The notes under the pieces: model-generated
Databases searched by the model: none
What the model saw: the letters and a program-made list of their open reading frames with translations, nothing else
Told to the model about the DNA's origin: nothing
Part shown: positions 1 through 7,760 of the stretch, piece after piece
How the letters are laid out: each line of letters opens with the position of its first letter
Numbering within the stretch: position 1 is the first letter of the stretch
Source: Cytophagaceae bacterium
GTDB taxonomy: Bacteria > Bacteroidota > Bacteroidia > Cytophagales > JAIYAX01
Length of the DNA: 64,000 bases
Direction: 5' to 3'
Assembly: GCA_027488815.1 (NCBI GenBank)
Contig: JAIYAX010000026.1
Coordinates: 237,561 to 301,560 of the forward strand
Position numbers and translations under genes: made by a program

Positions 1-1181
1 ATGAAATAGTAGTCTAGTTTCGTTAAGTCATCATCCTTGTCACGGAATACTTTCCCATCGTTCATCGTGTAGCGAAACTCTGATCTGAACGTGACTTGAG
101 GGCTTGGCAAATATTCCAATGTAAATGTTCCAGAATTGCTTCTCCAGCCGATAGGGAGCCCGGTAAATAGTTCAGGAATGACATCACCCGGATTCCAGAT
201 CCTATCGTATCTGGCGGCAACACCAAATTTTTCATGCACTGCATATCTCACAGATAAGGCAGGTGCAGTGACCCAATCAAATCGTGTACCTGAAGAGCCA
301 GGTTTTTCCTGAATCATAAAGTCAAATACCGGTAAAATGAGCAACTTTTTACTGGCACCTATCCAGATACGGGCATAACTGTTTGAATAATAACGGAATA
401 TCCTGTTTGGCGAATTATATGCAAATCTTTCGTCGCCAAAATACATGTGCCAATCACCTACCACTTTTTTAGGATTATTGTAGCTCCAGCCAAGCGCAAG
501 GGCCTTTCTACCATTACCTTCTCTTATTTGCTGCCAGCCATTCAACATCATTGCTCTGAAGGTGCTTTTCTCAGTAGCATACCAGTGAAGTCTGGCACCT
601 GCTTCGTAATCGGGTGTAAAGTCAGCAATGTAACCTCTGGTGGCGTGCAGGTTTTCCTTATTTAACACGATTTCTGCCCCAAAGTAGGAGGGGAAGATAC
701 CGGCCTCCAGAGCAAGTTTCGGAGTAATGTAGTAGAGTGCAGCCAATTCTCTTATCTTCCTTACCGAAGGCATCTCTTCAAAATACAGCGCTTCTACAAT
801 GGACCCAGCATGAACTGCAAACCTAAATCTTAGTTTATTTTCAAAGTCATACTGAAGTTGCAGATAGCTGTAGGCAAGAGAGAACTGGTTGGTGTATAAT
901 GGAAAGCTGGTATAATCTCTTCTTCCAAAATCTTCAAGCGTGTCTCTGGTGATATAATCATAATACCTACGCTGCTTTTGTGGACCAACTGCATAAGCAA
1001 AGTCGCTGTAGAGTTGAGCACTTATTCTATGATTCATCAAAGAAATTCCAAGACCTGGGCCAGACGTAGCCTTTTTCTCCGGCTCTTTGTTTTCTTCTGT
1101 TTGGCTGAAAAGATTTTGAGAGAAAAATAGGGTGAATAAAACTCCAATAATAACTGGAGATTTTAGCTGGATCAATGGCAT
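1..1181 (-). CDS. Outer-membrane beta-barrel porin, BBP2/OmpL-like (3' end cut by window)
   Basis: The reverse strand is open from ATG at 1181 to the window edge (393 codons seen, no stop). Residues 1-27 form a signal peptide (LKSPVIIGVLFTLFFSQ region) followed by a short charged linker rich in E and K. The rest is typical of a beta-barrel: alternating aromatic and polar residues, with the segments GIFPSYFGAEIV, YEAGARLHWY and MLLNGWQQIREGN that recall the putative beta-barrel porin-2 family. It probably acts as a general or substrate-specific porin; the substrate cannot be told. The gene lies 136 bp downstream of the oligopeptidase gene on the same strand, with an 11-bp-arm hairpin between them. 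The family call is from recalled motifs. Confidence 0.8.
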   Translation of the reverse strand, partial: MPLIQLKSPVIIGVLFTLFFSQNLFSQTEENKEPEKKATSGPGLGISLMNHRISAQLYSDFAYAVGPQKQRRYYDYITRDTLEDFGRRDYTSFPLYTNQFSLAYSYLQLQYDFENKLRFRFAVHAGSIVEALYFEEMPSVRKIRELAALYYITPKLALEAGIFPSYFGAEIVLNKENLHATRGYIADFTPDYEAGARLHWYATEKSTFRAMMLNGWQQIREGNGRKALALGWSYNNPKKVVGDWHMYFGDERFAYNSPNRIFRYYSNSYARIWIGASKKLLILPVFDFMIQEKPGSSGTRFDWVTAPALSVRYAVHEKFGVAARYDRIWNPGDVIPELFTGLPIGWRSNSGTFTLEYLPSPQVTFRSEFRYTMNDGKVFRDKDDDLTKLDYYF

Positions 1182-1209
1182 CAGATAAGTTGGTTTTTTT
1201 GGAAGGCAA

Positions 1210-1239
1210 AACTAGTGAAGCATACCTACTTCACTAGTT
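1210..1239 (-). terminator. 11-bp perfect inverted repeat between peptidase and porin genes
   Basis: Arms AACTAGTGAAG (1210-1220) and CTTCACTAGTT (1229-1239) enclose an 8-nt loop. Read on the minus strand the hairpin follows the peptidase gene and ends in TTTTG. It could be an intergenic terminator, or an operator for the porin gene, whose start is 29 bp away. Confidence 0.5.
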
Positions 1240-1317
1240 CTATTACCTTCAATTAATTACATATCAGAATTTTGAAGACAATGGCTTCAGGAGTTGGAAT
1301 AGAGGCTGAATGTAAGA

Positions 1318-3492
1318 TTACTTGGTAATTCCCAGAAGGTCAAACATGAAAACGTACTCCAAAGCTACATCCTTTAACCGTTCAAATCTTCCGGTTTTAC
1401 CGCTATGGCCTGTGGACATATCCGTTTTGAGGTAGAGTGGGTTCTGGTCTGTCTTCGTAGCCCTAAGTTTGGCTACCCATTTAGCCGGCTCCCAATACTG
1501 CACCTGACTGTCATGAAACCCGGTAGTGACCAACATAGCGGGATAATTTTTGGCCTCCACATTATCATAAGGGCTGTAAGACTTCATGTAAAAGTAGGAA
1601 GCACTGTCAGCAGGATTACCCCATTCATCGTATTCAAATGTGGTCAATGGGATGGTTTCGTCCATCATGGTGGAAACTACGTCCACAAAGGGAACAGCTG
1701 CCACGATCCCTTTCCAAAGCTCAGGTTTCATATTCGCAATAGCACCCATTAGCAGGCCACCGGCACTACCACCTTCCGCAAACAGTTTGGAGGAGTTGGT
1801 AAATTTCTCCTGCACCAAATACTCCCCACAAGTGATAAAGTCAGTAAACGTGTTTTTCTTTTTCAACAGTTTGCCATCCTCATACCATTGTCTGCCCATT
1901 TCCTGCCCCCCTCTGATGTGGGCAATGGCAAATACAAACCCACGGTCAAGCAGGCTAAGTCGTACGGATGAAAAATAGGCATCCATGCTTGCACCGTAAG
2001 ATCCATATCCATAAAGCAGGCAGGGATTATTTCCATCCTTTTTGAGGCCTTTGCGATACACCAGCGAGATCGGAACTTTGACCCCATCAGTTGCTGTGGC
2101 ATAGTGACGTTCTGAAACATAGTCCTCTACTTTAAATCCACCCAAAACCTCCGTTTGCTTCAGAAGCTTGTTTTCCTTGGTTTTCATGTTCCACTCATAA
2201 GTTGAGTTGGGGGTGGTCAAAGAGGTGTAGCTGTAGCGAAGCCATTCGGAGTCGTACTCAGGGTTCGTGCTTACCCCGGAGCTCCATGAAGGATCCCTGA
2301 ACGGAATGTAGTCATCGACGGTATTGTCCCAGCTTTTCACACGGATATTGACCAATCCTTCCTTACGCTCTTCGATCACCAGGTAATTTTTAAAGATTTC
2401 AATACCAAGCAGCATCACATCCTCACGGTGGGCAATCACTTCTTGCCAGTTGTCTTTTGAAGGCTTGTTGATAGCCGTCTTCATGAGTCTGAAGTTTTTT
2501 GCGTTCAGGTTGGTTACAATGTAAAACTGATCGCCATAATCTTCAAGATTGTACTCAAGGTCTCTGGTACGTGGCTGAATCACTGAGAATTTTCCAGAAG
2601 GATTATTGGCATCCAGATACTGCCATTCATCTGCCAAAGTCGTAGAGGTTGACAGGTAAATGAACTTCTTGGATTTGCTCTTCCCTACACCGACTGCATA
2701 GGTTTCATCTGTCTCATGAAAAGCAAGGGCATCGGTGCTTTGTGCTGCACCCATTGTATGCCTCATTACCTTGAATGACCGCAGTGTCTGTGGGTCATTG
2801 ATAGCATAAAAAACAGTCTTGTTATCGTTCGCCCAGGCTGCTGAACCATTGCATGGAAAAATGTTGTCTCCATAAATTTCTCCGGTAGCCAGGTTCTTAA
2901 ACTGCATGGTATACTGTCTTCTTCCGACAGTGTCCACAAAAAACATGGCTGTCACGTTATCAGGCGCAACTCTTACCCCTGAAAGCTGATAGTAATCAAA
3001 GCCTTTAGCCATCTCATTGACGTTGAACATGACTTCTTCGCTTGCGTTCATGTCACCCTTTTTTCTGCAGTAAATGGGGTACTCCTGACCTTCTTCAAAT
3101 CGGGTATAGTACCAGTAGCCGTCCAATAGGTAGGGGACCGATTCGTCCTTTTCCTTTATTCTTGCTTTGATCTCTTGGAACAGTTGTTCTTTAAAAGCCT
3201 TGGTATGGCTCAGCATGGTGTCCAGATAAGCGTTTTCTGCTTCCAGATAATCAATAACTGCTTGGGCTTGAGCATCCTTTTGTTCGGCATTTTTTTGCTC
3301 ATCGCTCAGCCTCATCCAGAAATATGGATCAATACGCTTGTCCTGATGCATGACCAGCTCTTTAGCTTCAGTTTTTGCAATGGGTGCTTTGATGTTCATT
3401 TTGTTTTCTTTTTTATCTTGTTGACAGCCAATCAGTGCAGTCAGAAGAGCTGCGGTGATCAAGGCAAGCCGAATGGGCATGTTTGTTCTCAT
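1318..3492 (-). CDS. Prolyl oligopeptidase family serine peptidase (oligopeptidase B-like lipoprotein)
   Basis: A 724-residue protein of the S9A family, which cleaves short peptides, in oligopeptidase B typically after basic residues. An N-terminal beta-propeller region is followed by an alpha/beta-hydrolase domain with a complete triad: Ser576 in GGSAGG, Asp661 in HDSQV and His696 in GHSG. The start at 3492 (or 3480) gives a lipoprotein signal ending in the lipobox LIGC, so the enzyme is probably anchored in the periplasm; an open frame extends to 3576 but those residues would precede the signal peptide. A minus-strand hairpin at 1210-1239 follows the gene. It is divergent from the deoxyhypusine-synthase-like gene. 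Confidence 0.9.
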   Translation of the reverse strand: MRTNMPIRLALITAALLTALIGCQQDKKENKMNIKAPIAKTEAKELVMHQDKRIDPYFWMRLSDEQKNAEQKDAQAQAVIDYLEAENAYLDTMLSHTKAFKEQLFQEIKARIKEKDESVPYLLDGYWYYTRFEEGQEYPIYCRKKGDMNASEEVMFNVNEMAKGFDYYQLSGVRVAPDNVTAMFFVDTVGRRQYTMQFKNLATGEIYGDNIFPCNGSAAWANDNKTVFYAINDPQTLRSFKVMRHTMGAAQSTDALAFHETDETYAVGVGKSKSKKFIYLSTSTTLADEWQYLDANNPSGKFSVIQPRTRDLEYNLEDYGDQFYIVTNLNAKNFRLMKTAINKPSKDNWQEVIAHREDVMLLGIEIFKNYLVIEERKEGLVNIRVKSWDNTVDDYIPFRDPSWSSGVSTNPEYDSEWLRYSYTSLTTPNSTYEWNMKTKENKLLKQTEVLGGFKVEDYVSERHYATATDGVKVPISLVYRKGLKKDGNNPCLLYGYGSYGASMDAYFSSVRLSLLDRGFVFAIAHIRGGQEMGRQWYEDGKLLKKKNTFTDFITCGEYLVQEKFTNSSKLFAEGGSAGGLLMGAIANMKPELWKGIVAAVPFVDVVSTMMDETIPLTTFEYDEWGNPADSASYFYMKSYSPYDNVEAKNYPAMLVTTGFHDSQVQYWEPAKWVAKLRATKTDQNPLYLKTDMSTGHSGKTGRFERLKDVALEYVFMFDLLGITK

Positions 3493-3654
3493 CGTTGAGG
3501 GATTATGAAAATTCGTGGCAAACATACCGCAATCATCTAAATACACAAGCCGGCTTGTTCCAGACCTGAAATTCAAGTTTAATCGGTTGTATAGCCTGAT
3601 AAAAAAACTGAAGCGGTAAATTGGATTTGAAATTTCAGGTACCGGAAGTATCTG

Positions 3655-3662
3655 TATTTTTG
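3655..3662 (+). promoter_or_regulatory. Candidate -7 promoter element TATTTTTG
   Basis: It matches the Bacteroidota consensus TAnnTTTG and lies 23 bp before the ATG at 3686. A TTTG at 3626-3629 is 25 nt upstream, longer than usual for the -33 element, so the pairing is uncertain. Confidence 0.4.
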
Positions 3663-3685
3663 CAGCCTGATTTTCAAAATTTACT

Positions 3686-4660
3686 ATGCAGAAGGGTCCT
3701 GTTTCTCAGTTTATTGCTCATCACTATCGACATTTTAATGCAGCTGCTCTCGTTGATGCGGCCAAAGGTTATGAAACCCATCTTGTAGAAGGCGGGAAAA
3801 TGATGGTTACCCTGGCAGGTGCCATGAGCACTGCCGAGCTAGGTATTTCGCTTGCAGAAATGATCCGACAGGGTAAAGTGGACATTATCTCCTGCACAGG
3901 AGCCAATCTGGAAGAAGATATTATGAATTTGGTGGCTCACTCACATTATAAGAGAGTGCCCAATTACAGAGACCTGGGGCCGAAGGAAGAGTGGGAGCTA
4001 TTGGAGAACGGATTTAACCGAGTGACGGATACCTGCATTCCTGAGGAAGAGGCCTTCAGAAGAATTCAGAAACATATTTTTAAACAATGGAAGAAAGCCC
4101 AGGATAGCGGAGAACGTTTCTTTCCTCATGAGTACATGTATAAAATGCTGCTCAGTGGTGAGATGGAGCAGTATTATGAAATCGACCCCAAAAACAGTTG
4201 GATGATCGCTGCCGCTGAACGCAACTTACCTATGGTGGTGCCAGGTTGGGAAGATAGTACTATGGGCAATATTTTCGCTTCCTATTGCATAAAATCGGAG
4301 TTGCAGCCTTCTGTGATGAAATCAGGTATCGAATATATGGTATGGCTGAGCGACTGGTACCGTAAAAATTCCTCAGGAAAAGGCGTTGGCTTCTTTCAAA
4401 TAGGAGGAGGTATTGCAGGAGACTTCCCCATTTGTGTAGTACCTATGATGTACCAGGATTTAGAATGGCATGATGTTCCATTCTGGAGTTATTTCTGTCA
4501 GATTTCTGACAGCACGACCAGCTATGGCTCTTACAGCGGTGCTGTTCCCAATGAAAAAATCACATGGGGCAAATTGGACATTACCACGCCTAAATTTGTG
4601 ATTGAGAGTGATGCAACCATCGTGGCACCTTTGATTTTTGCCTGGCTGCTCGGCTGGTAA
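3686..4660 (+). CDS. Deoxyhypusine synthase-like protein
   Basis: A 324-residue cytoplasmic protein of the deoxyhypusine synthase (DHS) fold. Recognisable are the N-terminal substrate and NAD region (LAGAMSTAELG, CTGANLEEDIM), the YGSYSGAVPNEKITWGK segment matching the DHS C-terminal nucleotide-binding part, and FVIESDATIVAPLIFA near the end. In eukaryotic DHS a Lys in GGGVVKHH makes the covalent imine; here the same place reads GGGIAGDF, so the Lys is absent. True hypusination is therefore unlikely, and the role in bacteria is not known to me. A bacterial DHS-like subfamily exists. Its stop codon abuts the stop of the converging TrpF-like gene with no base between them. Confidence 0.8.
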   Translation: MQKGPVSQFIAHHYRHFNAAALVDAAKGYETHLVEGGKMMVTLAGAMSTAELGISLAEMIRQGKVDIISCTGANLEEDIMNLVAHSHYKRVPNYRDLGPKEEWELLENGFNRVTDTCIPEEEAFRRIQKHIFKQWKKAQDSGERFFPHEYMYKMLLSGEMEQYYEIDPKNSWMIAAAERNLPMVVPGWEDSTMGNIFASYCIKSELQPSVMKSGIEYMVWLSDWYRKNSSGKGVGFFQIGGGIAGDFPICVVPMMYQDLEWHDVPFWSYFCQISDSTTSYGSYSGAVPNEKITWGKLDITTPKFVIESDATIVAPLIFAWLLGW

Positions 4661-5269
4661 TTATTCAAACTCGAGGTTTTCCAGTATATCAGCCAGATCT
4701 TCGAAATCACGATAGCCGGGCCTTACCTCATCGCCCCCAAACAAACCAAAGCCGGAGAGATCATATTTCTTCATCAGGTCATTGACATTTTCGGGGGTGA
4801 CACCATAACTCAGCAATACATTGAATTCTCTGCATAAAGTCCTGATCTGGTTGTCCTCCATTTCGGTGATTTCTTCACCGGGTTTTTCAAGAAGTAAAAA
4901 ATCAGGATGATTTCTGGCCAACTTGAGGAATTCAAGCTTTTCATATTCAAAAACGAAAGCCTTGAATATACATGGGAACTTCATGTCTTTCAAGAGCTTA
5001 AGGGTATCAATAGACGTGGTTTGAACCACATCAGGTTTGAATTCTTCCAGTACCTGTTCCAACTGTCTTTTATCAAAAGCATTAATTTCTCCAACAATCT
5101 GAACCCCTGAAATCCATGACCTTATCTCAAAGTACTTTTCTTTGCCAACAAATTGGGGATCATCTTTGTCTATGTTAAAGCCGATCATATCAACACCCAT
5201 TCCGGCCACGTATCTGGCATCGGTGAGGTTGTTTACTTCATTGATCTTTACGATGGTTTTGAGCGACAT
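4661..5269 (-). CDS. Phosphoribosylanthranilate isomerase (TrpF)-like barrel protein, active site not conserved
   Basis: A 202-residue protein with the TrpF outline: an N-terminal strand VKINEVNNLTDA followed by GVDMIGFNID, and a C-terminal phosphate-site-like GFGLFGGDEVRPGYRDF. In true TrpF the first strand reads KICG with the catalytic Cys; here it is KINE. The catalytic Asp position reads LLLEKPG, so it is Glu. Both catalytic residues have changed, and no other trp genes are nearby, so it is probably a paralogue with another job. Next to a DHS-like gene that also lacks its key residue, it may belong to a shared but unknown pathway (inference). Confidence 0.6.
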   Translation of the reverse strand: MSLKTIVKINEVNNLTDARYVAGMGVDMIGFNIDKDDPQFVGKEKYFEIRSWISGVQIVGEINAFDKRQLEQVLEEFKPDVVQTTSIDTLKLLKDMKFPCIFKAFVFEYEKLEFLKLARNHPDFLLLEKPGEEITEMEDNQIRTLCREFNVLLSYGVTPENVNDLMKKYDLSGFGLFGGDEVRPGYRDFEDLADILENLEFE

Positions 5270-5333
5270 GGGGAATAAGGCTGAGGCAGGACAAAAATAA
5301 AGGGAATTAAACGTTTAACAACTCAAAAAAGAA

Positions 5334-5654
5334 ATGGCAGTAATTGTTTCAACAGATCAGGATTTTCAGAACAACCTGAAAAAGCATACAGGTGTGGTGG
5401 TTAAATACTTTGCAGACTGGTGCGGAAGCTGCAAGCTATTTGCACCAAAATTTAAAAGATTATCGAATGATGAGCGCTTTGAAGGTCTTACCTTTGTGGA
5501 AGTAAATGCCGAACAAAACCCCGAAGCTCGCAAATTAGCAGGGGTGACCAATCTGCCTTTTTTTGCTGTTTTTAAAAATGGAGAGTTGGTTTCAGGCGTT
5601 AGTAGTGCTAAAGAAGAAGTGGTAGTTGAGCTGATTGAAAAGCTAAAAAGTTAA
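5334..5654 (+). CDS. Thioredoxin family protein
   Basis: A 106-residue cytoplasmic thioredoxin-fold protein with no signal peptide. The redox site is W29-C30-G31-S32-C33, so the usual Pro of WCGPC is Ser, which in this fold normally shifts redox potential. The cis-Pro loop is VTNLPFF and a C-terminal Lys-rich helix follows. It starts a plus-strand run and is 4 bp upstream of the next small gene, so they are surely co-transcribed. The partner protein is unknown; mnmA nearby performs sulfur transfer, which uses thiol reductants, so a functional link is possible but not shown. Confidence 0.9.
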   Translation: MAVIVSTDQDFQNNLKKHTGVVVKYFADWCGSCKLFAPKFKRLSNDERFEGLTFVEVNAEQNPEARKLAGVTNLPFFAVFKNGELVSGVSSAKEEVVVELIEKLKS

Positions 5655-5658
5655 GTCC

Positions 5659-5901
5659 ATGAAATTACCTGTCATCAAAAACATCATCGATCGATACTCC
5701 ATCGAAGAACTAAAGTCTGCCGAACATCAGCTGATGGAGGGAGAAGCACTTCAATTGGAAATAGCCGGAGATGACGAAGGTGAGCAACTTACCCATGTGC
5801 TAGCGGCGATATGGATAAAAGAAGAAATACAAAGAACCGGATGCGATGCATCTGTAGCACTTAGGGCATATACGAGTAGGGTGCGTCAGTCCATAAATTA
5901 G
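5659..5901 (+). CDS. Small conserved protein, DUF6952-like (tentative)
   Basis: 80 residues, acidic and helical, with no signal peptide or membrane segment. It begins MKLPVIKNII and ends in a basic helix with SRVRQSIN. It sits between the thioredoxin gene (4-bp gap) and mnmA (6-bp gap). I recall a Bacteroidota family of this size placed next to thioredoxins, which would match, but the family number is from memory. Function unknown. Confidence 0.7.
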   Translation: MKLPVIKNIIDRYSIEELKSAEHQLMEGEALQLEIAGDDEGEQLTHVLAAIWIKEEIQRTGCDASVALRAYTSRVRQSIN

Positions 5902-5907
5902 TCAGTT

Positions 5908-7047
5908 TTGAGCAAGAGAGGACGCATATTGGTGGCAATGAGTGGGGGCATTGACAGCAGCCTGGCTGCCGTTATGCTTCATGAGCAAGGCTATGAGGTG
6001 GTGGGTATGACCATGAAAACATGGGATTATGCTTCCTCCGGAACTAGCAAAAAGGAAACAGGGTGTTGCAGCCTGGAGTCAATCAATGATGCCCGGCAGG
6101 TAGCAGTTTCTTTGGGCTTCCCGCATTACATCCTCGACATCAGAGAAGAATTCGGAGACTATGTGATCAATCATTTTACCGGAGAATACCTTGAAGGTCG
6201 TACCCCTAACCCATGCGTTCTTTGCAATACCCATATCAAATGGGATGCTTTACTGCGCCGTGCTGACCGCCTGGATTGTGAATCCATTGCTACCGGCCAC
6301 TATGCTAACATCCGAGAAGAAAACGGACGATTTGTGATCTCCAGAGGGCTTGATATGGCTAAAGATCAGTCCTATGCACTTTGGGGCATCAGTCAGGAGA
6401 GCCTTAGCCGAACCAAATATCCACTGGGACAACTGACCAAATCCCAAATCAGGGAGATGGCTAAAGAGCGTGGTTTTTTTGATCTGGTCAACAAACCGGA
6501 GTCGTATGAAATCTGCTTTGTTCCGGACAATGACTACCGTGGCTTTTTAAAAAGGCGTATCCCAGGCCTTGAAGAACAAGTCAAAGGAGGGGAATTTGTA
6601 TTGGAAGATGGAACTGTAGTAGGCCATCATGAGGGTTATCCTTTTTATACCGTAGGCCAACGCAAAGGCTTGGGCATCGCATTGGGTTATCCTGTTTTTG
6701 TTACCGAAATCCAAAAGGAAACCAATAGAGTGGTGCTGGGTACTTTTGATGAGCAGTACCGCAACGGCATGATGGTTGGCAAACTGAATATGGTGAAATA
6801 CGCTGATATTCAGGGTAAAACGTTGGAAACAATCACCAAAGTACGATACAAAGACAAAGGCACTCCTGCGGAAATCATGCAGGAAGGTGATAAAATCAAG
6901 GTTCATTTTTTCAAGGGGGTTAATGCCATTGCCCCCGGGCAGGCAGCCGTCTTTTATGAAGGAGATGATGTGATCGGTGGAGGTTGGATTCTTTCCAGTT
7001 TCAGGCATAATGTTTTCTCAGATGAAGCAGAGAAACAAATGGTATAG
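5908..7047 (+). CDS. mnmA: tRNA-specific 2-thiouridylase MnmA
   Basis: A 379-residue enzyme that inserts sulfur at C2 of the wobble uridine of tRNA-Lys, -Glu and -Gln. The PP-loop ATP motif SGGIDSS is at residues 12-18. The nucleophilic Cys106 is in NPCVLCN and the persulfide-forming Cys203 in YEICFV. The tRNA-binding GRTPNP segment and the KDQSYALW motif are intact. The start is TTG at 5908; the next ATG at 5938 would remove the strand before the PP-loop, so TTG is preferred. The 3' end overlaps the next gene by 26 bp. Confidence 0.95.
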   Translation: MSKRGRILVAMSGGIDSSLAAVMLHEQGYEVVGMTMKTWDYASSGTSKKETGCCSLESINDARQVAVSLGFPHYILDIREEFGDYVINHFTGEYLEGRTPNPCVLCNTHIKWDALLRRADRLDCESIATGHYANIREENGRFVISRGLDMAKDQSYALWGISQESLSRTKYPLGQLTKSQIREMAKERGFFDLVNKPESYEICFVPDNDYRGFLKRRIPGLEEQVKGGEFVLEDGTVVGHHEGYPFYTVGQRKGLGIALGYPVFVTEIQKETNRVVLGTFDEQYRNGMMVGKLNMVKYADIQGKTLETITKVRYKDKGTPAEIMQEGDKIKVHFFKGVNAIAPGQAAVFYEGDDVIGGGWILSSFRHNVFSDEAEKQMV

Positions 7048-7735
7048 ACTGCTTTTGTTTTCAGGTTTGCTTATCCTTTGGGGCTGTGGCCCGGAAAAAA
7101 CTGAACCTGCAGAGCCTTCACTTTTGCTTTCTTCCTTTTACCGACAAGACACCGGATTTTATCAGGACTTCAAAGTGCTCAGGGTGACCTATCAGGCATT
7201 GGATACCGGCAAGGGCGACACATCACTCTTTTATTACCGATACCAACATATTGGCACCGTTCCGTTGGAAGGCCGAAGAGCCATTCTGATCGAACGATGG
7301 CAAAGGCCTGACACTACATTGCCCTGGACACTTGATAGTTTACTGCTTCAATGGTCCAGCCCATTGGGTTTGTTCAGACAATCGAATAATACCACATTTC
7401 ACATGCTTCCTGCTGAACTTAAGCAAGACATCACCTGGAACAGGAATGCTTTTAATTCACGACCAGCACGTATCTGCCGATGGCAAGATTTTGAAGTGAA
7501 GCGGGTGCTTGGATCAGGCCTAAATCAAAAAGGTCTGGAGGTTCTGGTTTACCGAATTCCTCAGAATTTTGTCAGTGTTGCAGAGGTGACCGAAGAATAC
7601 CGGAGCGGGATCGGTCTTTATCGTAGTTTTAAGAAAGAAATTTCTTTTGCGCAGGGCAACCTCTTTGGGCTTTTCGTGCCTGAAACTGGAGAAATATATG
7701 AGGAACAGTTTATTGGTGAAGGAGAAATTCAGTAA
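7022..7735 (+). CDS. Putative lipoprotein, unknown function
   Basis: 237 residues from ATG at 7022 (an ATG at 7010 is also possible). The N-terminus KQRNKWYRLLLFSG leads to a lipobox LWGC, so it is likely a lipoprotein exported to the periplasm or outer membrane. The rest is beta-rich with many aromatic and charged residues and no motif I recognise. It overlaps mnmA by 26 bp and is followed after 25 bp by the subtilase gene, so it is probably part of the same operon. Confidence 0.75.
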   Translation: MKQRNKWYRLLLFSGLLILWGCGPEKTEPAEPSLLLSSFYRQDTGFYQDFKVLRVTYQALDTGKGDTSLFYYRYQHIGTVPLEGRRAILIERWQRPDTTLPWTLDSLLLQWSSPLGLFRQSNNTTFHMLPAELKQDITWNRNAFNSRPARICRWQDFEVKRVLGSGLNQKGLEVLVYRIPQNFVSVAEVTEEYRSGIGLYRSFKKEISFAQGNLFGLFVPETGEIYEEQFIGEGEIQ

Positions 7736-7760
7736 TTTGTGTAATGAACTCGTCTATACA

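Noticed and set aside
1027..1209. 60-residue minus-strand ORF and the 830-1021 ORF
   Set aside because: Both are out-of-frame shadows of the porin gene, whose real frame is open from 1181 to the window edge.
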